Part shown: positions 8,201 to 12,708 of the stretch, piece after piece
How positions within the stretch are numbered: position 1 is the stretch's first letter
How the letters are laid out: the number at the start of each line of letters is the position of its first letter
Assembly (NCBI GenBank): GCA_031276415.1
Contig: JAISNF010000511.1
Span: 1 to 14,184, forward strand
DNA: 14,184 bases
Direction of reading: 5' to 3'
Origin: Planctomycetaceae bacterium
GTDB taxonomy: Bacteria > Planctomycetota > Planctomycetia > Pirellulales > Thermoguttaceae
Program-made: the position numbers and the translations under genes
The notes under the pieces: model-generated
Told to the model about the DNA's origin: nothing
The model's input: only the letters and a program-made list of their open reading frames with translations
Databases searched by the model: none

Positions 8201-11200
8201 TGCAATATATCAGTGTTGACGAAGCGACATCGTGGCTGAAAGCGATTTGTCCGAATGCGTTGTTTAATCCGTCCCAAACAACAACGCCGGCAACTCCCGC
8301 TCGGCAACGTGTTTTGCGTTCCGGTTCTGAAAATACAAAAGTTCTCGTGGTTATTGCAACACCGTTGGAACATGCGGAAATCACCAAAGCAATTTCAGAA
8401 CTCGACAAAGATTTACCGGTAACACATAAAATGGTTCCGCGTTTTTATTTGGTGGACGATTTTCCTGCAACGGTTTTTTCTGCGCTTTACGGTTCTTTGG
8501 TGCGGGCGTTTCCGAATGCCGTGTTCACTCCGTCCGCTGAACGGCAAACAATTATGTCGGTTGCGTTGGAAAACGAACATCAAAAGATTGCCGATTTTAT
8601 CAAAGCCTATCGTGATGATGTCCAACGAAAAAAACCGTTGCTGGAAGTTTATGCGTTGAAGCGGCAAAATTATTATCGGGTTTACATGCTCATCAATCGT
8701 GTTGCGCCGTCGGCGTTGATTTTTCCGGGTTCAAAACCGGAACAGATCGCTGTTTGGGGAACACCGAAAGAACATCTTGATGTTTCAACGGCGTTGACCA
8801 AATTGGAAACGGCAGCAAACGAAACAGAAAATCAAAACCTGAAAATCTATAAAGTCGGAGCGAAAAAAGCGACAACCGCACGGCAACTTTTAGCGTATCA
8901 ATTTCCCGGAGCATTGATTTTTGAAATTAGTCCTGACGAAATTATTGCTTGGGCGGGAAATGCGGATCATGAATCTATTGCCAAAATGTTGGAAACGGTT
9001 GCGGAAGCGTTTCCCGAACCTGTTCTCAAAACATATTATTTCAAAAATGTTCCGATTGGCGAAGGGTTTACGATTTTGAACAATATGTTTTACGGAAGAG
9101 CGGCATTAACGTTACGACCGAGTACCGGTGATATTTTGGTTCATGCGCCGCCGGAAATTCAGGCGAAGGTTGCGGCGAGTATTGCGGAGTTTGATATTCC
9201 GCGTCCTGCGGAAACGGAAGCGATGCCGGTTGCATACGATTTGAGCGATATTCCGGCAACAGCCATCACTTACACGGCAACATCAATTCGTCAGGCGTTG
9301 GGAACGCAAGTGATTGTTTTGCCGAGCAGTGTTCCGGGTCAGTTGATTGTTTGGGGAAAACTTGCCGATCAGCAAAAAGTGAAGGCAATGGTCGATCAAA
9401 TGCTTCAGGAACGACCGGAAACAATCTCCAGTATGCAAACGTACATGATTTATCGCGGAACGGCGCGAAGTGTGGAACCGATCTTGTTACGAATTGTTCC
9501 GAATGCCCGTTTTGGTTACGGAATCAATCCGAATCAACTTCTTGCTTGGGCAAAAGAATCGGATCATGTTAAAATTAAGGATGCGATTGATAAATTAAAT
9601 GAAACCGATCCCGATGTTAAAATTGAAACATATTCGCTCAAAAATATTTATGCAAACACGGCGAGGACGTTGGTTGCCAATCTTGTTACGGATCAGGGGT
9701 TGGATTTGAAGGCGTATTACGATTATTACGGTAATCAATTGATTGTGCAGGCAAAGCCGGAATCGCAAAAAATGATTGGCGAATTGCTTGAAAAATTGCG
9801 AACCGAAGATCGTGAATTAGCGGTGTTTGCGTTGGAAGTTCTTGATCCGCTCACTGTTTACATGGCGATTAACGCTTTATTTCTTGATGAACCGTTAATC
9901 ACAACGCCGGGAGTTGAGATTGATCAGAATACGAACATGATATTTGTACAGGGAACAAAAGCGCAACTTGATAAGACGCGAAAAATGCTTATCGAAATGG
10001 GCGAACCGATTAAACCAATTAGCGAACCTTCTCCGTCGGATCAAGGAACAACCGGCAATGATTCGGAAACGATAAATTCTGCCGGTTCGGGAAGTTTGCC
10101 GAATGTTCGCAGTCAGATTCGGGTGATTCAACTCAAAGGCGATGCGTCGGCAACAATTCGGGAATTGGAAAAACTTTGGCCTCAATATCAACAAAACCGG
10201 TTGCGGGTAATTCGTCAGGAAGAACCGTTGATTCAGAAAAAAGAGGAAGAGCCGGCAAAACCATTGCCGACAACTCCGACTTCGTGGAATCAGCCGACCG
10301 GTTTCTTTTCAATGAATGATCCCGCAGAAAAATCAGCAAACGATTCAGCAAATAATTCTGTCAATAAATCAGTAAACGATTCAGTAAAAGAATCGGCAAA
10401 CGATTCAATTAAAGATTCAATAAATAATCCGGCGGAAAAAACGGAACAATCTGTTACGGAATCCGATATGAAAATTTTTGAAACACCGGTTACAGTGCCG
10501 GTTGCAGTGCCGGTTACAGTGCCGGTTGAAACGTCATCTGAAACATCGGGTATTGAGAGTTTGCGGAGGGATATTTCGGCGAAGATTCAGGAGGATTCGC
10601 CGAATGTTTATGTGATTATGAATGAGGACGGTTCGTTGACGGTAACATCTCATGATGGTGATGCGTTGGATCAATTGGAACGAATTATCAAACGTATAGA
10701 TGATCGGATCGTTTTTGAGGGGCGTGATTACACGATATATTCTGTGCGCAATATTAGTGCGTCGTTGGTATCGATGAAACTTCAGTTGATTCTTCGTGAA
10801 CGTCTTGCGGGGCGTCAGCAGCGGTTTAGTACAACGCTTGGTGCTCGTTTTCAACCGCCGCGTTTGGAGATAACGCCGGACGAATCAACGAATACGATTT
10901 ATGTTCGTGGGGCGAAGGCGGAGCGTGCGGAGGTGGCGAATTTGATTGCGATGTTGGATGTTTCGGAACTTCCGGGCGAGCGGGCGGTGCGTAAACCGTT
11001 CAAAGTTCCGATTAGAAACACGCAAGCGTTCCGTGTTGTGCAGCAGGTTCTTAATGTTTATCAACAAAAGATGATATCAATTCGGTTACCTGGCGGGGTG
11101 TATCCGCGGGTAACTGTTGACAATGTAACAAATTCTGTTGAGATTATTGCGCCGGAACCGTTGGCGACGGAACTCAAGGAATATGCGGAGGAGATTGATC

Positions 11201-11361
11201 GAATGACGGTGGAAGAGCCGGCGCGTAAAATTCATGTTATACCGTTGGAGGTAAAATCGGCGGTGATTCAAAACGTGATTCGTGGTATCCAGCAATCATC
11301 AGCAAGCACTTATTTCCCGTATCAACAAACATCCCCGCAAATCCCATATATGATGCGATAA
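2290..11361 (+). CDS. Giant exported protein of about 30 secretin N1/NolW-like repeats, lacking the secretin pore
   Basis: A single uninterrupted frame encodes 3023 residues. Residues 1-25 are a signal peptide (MKK, a hydrophobic stretch, then WFA|QE), so the protein is exported, probably to the periplasm. In order: a Pro/Thr/Ala linker (26-111); a helical module with two LTxxQ motifs (LTDAQ 131-135, LTPPQ 173-177); an N0/STN-like domain (about 190-264); an N1-like domain (about 288-347); a Pro-rich hinge (349-368); then about 30 further modules of 55-75 residues to about 2570. Modules follow a beta-alpha-beta-beta-alpha pattern with a recurring [IL]xVWA[TK]PxEHxK[IV] motif. Two low-complexity blocks and about three diverged modules end the protein. 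In secretins, N0/N1 domains form the periplasmic ring below an outer-membrane beta-barrel; that barrel is absent here. Four Cys in the whole chain fits an extracytoplasmic protein. Start: the signal peptide begins at this Met, but no good Shine-Dalgarno precedes it. The module fold is inferred by eye. The function is unknown; a periplasmic scaffold or spacer is plausible. Confidence 0.85.
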   Translation: MKKIFLFIVLLFVVFSYVGENWFAQETPAPATPTPTPAPAPASPTPTPAPVPATPTPTPVPAPATPTPTPTPAPAPAEPTPTPPATETPASTPATSETPATPVTPESKPTFDSKKSFVRLGHPEVAARLGLTDAQRAEVQRLLVLRSQELAKAPENQWNTVIEQSEQKLAEILTPPQKILLPKVFSEKTIRINFKLQGWADVLQWFAEQAGLQLVMDAPPPGSFNYADQRDYTPSEAIDLLNSVLQTKGYTLIRNDKMLMLFDLKRGKIPIQFLPKLKPEELHERGTFEYTSVIFPLERRNRADVIQALEPFKGTFCQIVPMPGNSLIITDTAGTLLVLQKVIESVENPPPQPGAPPTPGSPPPPPPVWKTYKIEKNDPAKLESIFKEFVPTGKSIRIGNSREIHILVTEAEHAQIDAVFKMLEADSGAPNAELVLASYSLTPYLDATPAQFWRLGRMRRGLGTTAATMLQNPYDNSLTIGKEIINVLKTSFPAAVVSETPVANNIVVLTSQPEQEKIKAFFESLKQTPQPEDEPVAKLYKFTDKTKKMNAETLKQLQSVVPAGVFSLDDELGQILVVATAKEQEMLAKAVTELEAAAIPEADKIIVSYRLPVSSATRFSAMLKQLVTKKELENIAELRDTKQGFVTVWATAKQHELIQRLYDEVLGRKKSSDPKAAKSAEPVLGVYPMLRGYAYTAQLVLANMMTGADFSYDPRTNSVIAVATPDVQEIIKKAVEELDKNVNEDIAFIVLKKELPTDMLRQLTRIAPHCVIIQSRRNLQIIATGPKEELDKVKAVLTASETVSATKEEIIVHTLQTASPSAVLAVLNDVLPEVKATVNTANNQLIFQMSSDWKEPVTALLTQLDGATEFIPVKKSPSAQLLQSMKTIAPRATVIVDRENAQILVQGSVKDVENIKKIILQSETATPIAEEVYVHTFKQVYPYYVVAILREIYPEVKVSGYPSHNQLMVRFPLELKEKIVDLFNQMDGDIVFIPLKKELPNELRSSFATIAPYAVTIFDAKNSQLMIYGPKPDVEKIQKIVTASEAAAPVEEEVYVHTFKQALPYYAAAVVREIYPEVKMAGYPTANQLTLRFRPEMKEKIQKLLEEMDGDIVFLPLKKALTPELQTIFQRVAPHATVIADQQNALAMIYGSKPDVEKIQKIITTSETAKPIAEEVLVHNLKNVESSAIVPILKEIYPDAKVTDDAENGRLIIRIRPDQKTALTSLLAQLDAADPDKEKRYFKAYPVETGFYPVRRGREQFTTNLPIDYIQELQKLVPRAKIALDENSQQLIVWATDEEHKVIEAAVKTFSNDEKDKRYGRFQLRRSDPFTIMSIVRRMFPTVIPTYDYYGQSLIVEGHPRLLEKVTELIETLDPPEPSANDPVVRFYVLQSEPTPVLVQGLQRLVPTAMITPDKDAKQIMVIAKPNEQKIIETNVNAIVATFTAPEEPMLFIYPATQNQRERLEAFIKTAARDLKGVAVVPDKSPNQISVWAKPSEHQLIATILKQMDENKASEPLRQLKVFQMSIGDMTTAQEILKVSHPDATLFSDKQGNRLLVWATPEELEKVTQTLTVQGNLDNRQMLAYPIAGVKPETILKVIQDVFQGLKITPEPQSRRILVWATPEEHVKVAEIVEQANKQSEPDSELAEKFVAYSAANLDAKMITGLFKAMIPDADVYADSTAEKITVRARTREHVKIKELFEQLREKDAKYRPVLAVYPIGDTDPVMIETMLRSQLKNAESMSSDNLVMRLGYSYYYERMPWYRSYTRQTEKKTGYFKVDPQTQSAYVFVNGDDQKEVAEAIKQIVAVGNQEGAKLVVKRYSLDEMSFYDIYSLLYQIAPSARFEEIYTYTPGVDLRYSYSVSYRDFLAYARESEHEKIEALVKELNDRTGSSKKELLSVSINNGSRYSREQIIETIQKLYPDVSPMPGTTPDRILIWASKHKLERIQQIVDEACQPLAEGQETIVKSYPLQYISVDEATSWLKAICPNALFNPSQTTTPATPARQRVLRSGSENTKVLVVIATPLEHAEITKAISELDKDLPVTHKMVPRFYLVDDFPATVFSALYGSLVRAFPNAVFTPSAERQTIMSVALENEHQKIADFIKAYRDDVQRKKPLLEVYALKRQNYYRVYMLINRVAPSALIFPGSKPEQIAVWGTPKEHLDVSTALTKLETAANETENQNLKIYKVGAKKATTARQLLAYQFPGALIFEISPDEIIAWAGNADHESIAKMLETVAEAFPEPVLKTYYFKNVPIGEGFTILNNMFYGRAALTLRPSTGDILVHAPPEIQAKVAASIAEFDIPRPAETEAMPVAYDLSDIPATAITYTATSIRQALGTQVIVLPSSVPGQLIVWGKLADQQKVKAMVDQMLQERPETISSMQTYMIYRGTARSVEPILLRIVPNARFGYGINPNQLLAWAKESDHVKIKDAIDKLNETDPDVKIETYSLKNIYANTARTLVANLVTDQGLDLKAYYDYYGNQLIVQAKPESQKMIGELLEKLRTEDRELAVFALEVLDPLTVYMAINALFLDEPLITTPGVEIDQNTNMIFVQGTKAQLDKTRKMLIEMGEPIKPISEPSPSDQGTTGNDSETINSAGSGSLPNVRSQIRVIQLKGDASATIRELEKLWPQYQQNRLRVIRQEEPLIQKKEEEPAKPLPTTPTSWNQPTGFFSMNDPAEKSANDSANNSVNKSVNDSVKESANDSIKDSINNPAEKTEQSVTESDMKIFETPVTVPVAVPVTVPVETSSETSGIESLRRDISAKIQEDSPNVYVIMNEDGSLTVTSHDGDALDQLERIIKRIDDRIVFEGRDYTIYSVRNISASLVSMKLQLILRERLAGRQQRFSTTLGARFQPPRLEITPDESTNTIYVRGAKAERAEVANLIAMLDVSELPGERAVRKPFKVPIRNTQAFRVVQQVLNVYQQKMISIRLPGGVYPRVTVDNVTNSVEIIAPEPLATELKEYAEEIDRMTVEEPARKIHVIPLEVKSAVIQNVIRGIQQSSASTYFPYQQTSPQIPYMMR
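2368..2541 (+). repeat. Tandem 30-39-base repeats encoding the Pro/Thr/Ala linker
   Basis: There are five units at 2368-2397, 2398-2430, 2431-2463, 2464-2502 and 2503-2541. Each encodes a variant of PAPAPATPTPT. Lengths step by whole codons (30, 33, 33, 39, 39 bases), so copy-number change keeps the frame. The product is an extended, flexible spacer right after the signal peptide. It resembles linkers that cross a cell-wall layer or separate an anchor from a folded domain. Confidence 0.85.
4519..5982 (+). repeat. Four in-frame 366-base (122-residue) tandem super-repeats
   Basis: Inside the giant gene four units start at 4519, 4885, 5251 and 5617 (residues 744, 866, 988 and 1110), spaced exactly 366 bases apart. 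Each unit is two modules: one beginning [GE]DIxFIPLKKxLP-like, with a later KPDVEKIQKI-like helix, and one beginning EEVYVHTFK-like, with a REIYPEVK-like stretch and ending LLxQMD-like. Units 3 and 4 share long near-identical DNA stretches (for example 5382-5414 against 5748-5780), so that duplication is the more recent. This is the clearest evidence that the protein grew by tandem duplication of module pairs. Confidence 0.85.
10333..10428 (+). repeat. Eight 12-base repeats encoding a Ser/Asn/Asp-rich tetrapeptide tract
   Basis: Ninety-six bases, or eight imperfect 12-base units, encode a tract beginning SANDSANNSVNKSVNDS and ending DSINN. It lies between the last regular modules and the C-terminal modules of the giant protein. 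It is polar, low in complexity and probably disordered, like a second flexible linker. Every unit is a whole number of codons, so slippage would preserve the frame. Confidence 0.8.
10486..10527 (+). repeat. 12-base tandem repeat encoding a Pro-Val tract
   Basis: Three and a half copies of CCGGTTACAGTG-type units encode PVTVPVAVPVTVPV (residues about 2733-2746). They lie just after the Ser/Asn/Asp tract and probably form part of the same extended linker. Confidence 0.8.
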
Positions 11362-11362
11362 T

Positions 11363-11695
11363 ATGACAAAATCAATCAATTTCAATACTTCAAACCCTCT
11401 TTATTGGGACTCTTTATTGGCAATGCGAAACACAACTTTGCAAATGTATAATTTAAAACAATCGTCTCGGCGGCTTTTGTCGTTTTGTGGGTATATTATT
11501 GTTTTTATATTTATTATTGTCGTTATTATAACTTATGGACCTTGGATTCCCAAAACAAAAACATTATCATCCTTAAAAGATTTACCATTAAAACTTCCAA
11601 TCAACCTTGTTTGTTTTCTCAACACCAGCAACATTAAATGTTTCATCAGCATGAATCTTACGTCCTTGCGAATCAAGCGTGTATCCGAATTTTGA
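11363..11695 (+). CDS. Small hypothetical membrane protein, possibly chimeric
   Basis: A 110-residue frame starts one base after the giant gene's stop (TAATATG), an arrangement that permits translational coupling. It has no Shine-Dalgarno of its own. Residues 1-40 are polar (MTKSINFNTSNPLYWDS and onward, with RR at 36-37). Residues about 43-58 form a strong hydrophobic segment rich in Ile, Val and Phe, which would be a single membrane span, followed by YGPW. From about residue 76 to the stop, the DNA is antisense to an Rhs remnant, so this C-terminal third is unlikely to be the ancestral one. Either the gene was truncated when the Rhs fragment arrived, or the frame is fortuitous. If real, it would be co-expressed with the giant protein and could anchor it. 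I do not recognise a family. Confidence 0.35.
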   Translation: MTKSINFNTSNPLYWDSLLAMRNTTLQMYNLKQSSRRLLSFCGYIIVFIFIIVVIITYGPWIPKTKTLSSLKDLPLKLPINLVCFLNTSNIKCFISMNLTSLRIKRVSEF

Positions 11696-11728
11696 AACAA
11701 GTTTATTGTTCCAAAACGAAACTTTATA
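11588..11728 (-). pseudogene. Rhs/YD-repeat protein remnant
   Basis: On the minus strand, between in-frame stops at 11729-11731 and 11588-11590, the frame reads VSFWNNKLVSKFGYTLDSQG, then RKIHADETFNVAGVEKTNKV, then DWKF and a stop. The segment FGYTLDSQGRK, then ExFNxxGxxxTNxxDW, is typical of the spacing in Rhs proteins, where a YTLDxxGxR segment is followed some 20-25 residues later by a (D)WxYDxxxRL repeat. Here the frame stops just after the DW position, and no start codon or Rhs frame continues on either side. It is therefore a decayed or displaced piece of an Rhs gene, in the same orientation as the intact Rhs gene about 1 kb further along. Orphan Rhs fragments beside active loci are a known product of recombination between toxin modules. 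Confidence 0.65.
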
Positions 11729-12009
11729 TTAAAACCACCTAATTTTCAAAGAACAAAGTATATTTTACCAACTGACTGACACAATATCAATAAGCATAGT
11801 ATTTTCTTTTTACTATTTTTATCAATGATCAATCTGCGATTTCTGTATGCGCAAAACACAAATTTTGAACAATATTGTCGTTTTTGAACATTAAAAAAAC
11901 GATAATATCTCTAATTTGTTACAAGTCTGTTCTGAAATTCATCCCAAATTCAGATATCGCATCAATGATTTTGAATCGTCATCAAATCTTCTGGATAAAC
12001 GTATCGAGT
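11729..12009. other. AT-rich convergent intergenic stretch
   Basis: This region lies between the plus-strand genes and the end of the candidate immunity gene. It is strongly AT-rich. A weak hairpin, TCGTTTTT (11878-11885) with AAAAACGA (11895-11902), lies about 110 bases past the immunity gene's stop and next to the 10-base palindrome ACAATATTGT (11869-11878). Neither is a convincing terminator. A plus-strand stretch from about 11898 (frame reading NLLQVCSEIHPKFRYRINDF and onward) looks protein-like but has no good start and runs into the antisense of the immunity gene, so it is not annotated as a gene. Confidence 0.5.
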
Positions 12010-12660
12010 TTATGCTGGTCGACGGTAAAATTCTGATTCACAAACATAGTACATTAAAATACCTAACAATAACCCCATCTCCATCTGATAGTACGGCACA
12101 TAAACTAAATCATCTACAAGACCAGAATCGTAACAATAACTTGCTCCCATGATAGTCTGCTCAGAAGAATCTGTAATAGTGATCCATGGATACGGACTTA
12201 CAACTCCTTTTAGAATTCCTTTCGTTGTAATATAAGTGTTTTCACAAATTATGTATTGTTGTTCATTATTTACATATAAATTGAACAATTTAATACTTCG
12301 AATATTACAGTCGATATTAGATTCGGAGTATTCAATTGGTTTGGTGTACGCTAAAATGTGACCATCTTCATTGATAAACTCGCATGCATATAAACGCGCT
12401 TCGGTATTATCAAAAGTAGGAACTCCTTTTACGTTGATTCCTTGTATATTAATTAAACATTCTCTTGTACCATAAACGGTACATTCAAGAATACATTTGC
12501 TATCACTTCGTAACATGAGACATTCTTGACGTTGTTGTGTTAATAACTCTTTCCATAACGCCCAATGCCAAAAGTTTTTGAGAGAGATTTTATTTATCTG
12601 TACGCGGATAAAATCACATTCTTTTTCTGGTGGTTTCCACAAATACTTACTTGTTTGCAT
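12010..12660 (-). CDS. Candidate immunity protein for the adjacent Rhs toxin tail
   Basis: This is a 216-residue protein with no signal peptide and ten Cys (15, 47, 56, 60, 68, 93, 118, 139, 176, 207), which suits the reducing cytoplasm. It starts 48 bases after the Rhs stop on the same strand, with its own AGGAG site, the usual place for an immunity gene. After a short aromatic N-terminus (WHWALW 31-36), most of it (about 46-185) looks like successive beta strands, with turns such as NEDG (97-100). A hydrophobic stretch, GLLLGILMYYV (196-206), follows. A beta-rich body closed by one hydrophobic C-terminal helix loosely resembles the Tubby/LURP-one/scramblase fold, but I see no diagnostic motif, so that is speculation. 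Alternatively, the helix may attach the protein to the membrane. The gene is much more AT-rich than the Rhs core, suggesting acquisition together with the toxin tail. The immunity role rests on position and composition only. Confidence 0.6.
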   Translation of the reverse strand: MQTSKYLWKPPEKECDFIRVQINKISLKNFWHWALWKELLTQQRQECLMLRSDSKCILECTVYGTRECLINIQGINVKGVPTFDNTEARLYACEFINEDGHILAYTKPIEYSESNIDCNIRSIKLFNLYVNNEQQYIICENTYITTKGILKGVVSPYPWITITDSSEQTIMGASYCYDSGLVDDLVYVPYYQMEMGLLLGILMYYVCESEFYRRPA

Positions 12661-12663
12661 GGT

Positions 12664-12671
12664 ACTCCTCT
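12664..12671 (-). promoter_or_regulatory. Shine-Dalgarno site of the candidate immunity gene
   Basis: AGAGGAGT on the minus strand, with AGGAG four bases before the ATG at 12660-12658, is the clearest ribosome binding site in the window. It indicates independent translation initiation after the Rhs stop, and it fixes the start of the 216-residue frame. Confidence 0.75.
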
Positions 12672-12708
12672 TTTATTTAAAATTGAAAACAAATTATTTA
12701 TAGAAAAA

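Noticed and set aside
10540..11361. Secretin outer-membrane barrel at the end of the giant protein
   Set aside because: The C-terminal residues form further N1-like modules and end in a short polar tail; the barrel's usual long beta-rich region and its VPxLGDIPxLGxLF-type motif are absent.
11878..11902. Terminator for the candidate immunity gene
   Set aside because: The TCGTTTTT/AAAAACGA stem is almost entirely A-T, lies about 110 bases past the stop and is not followed by a clear T-run on the minus strand.
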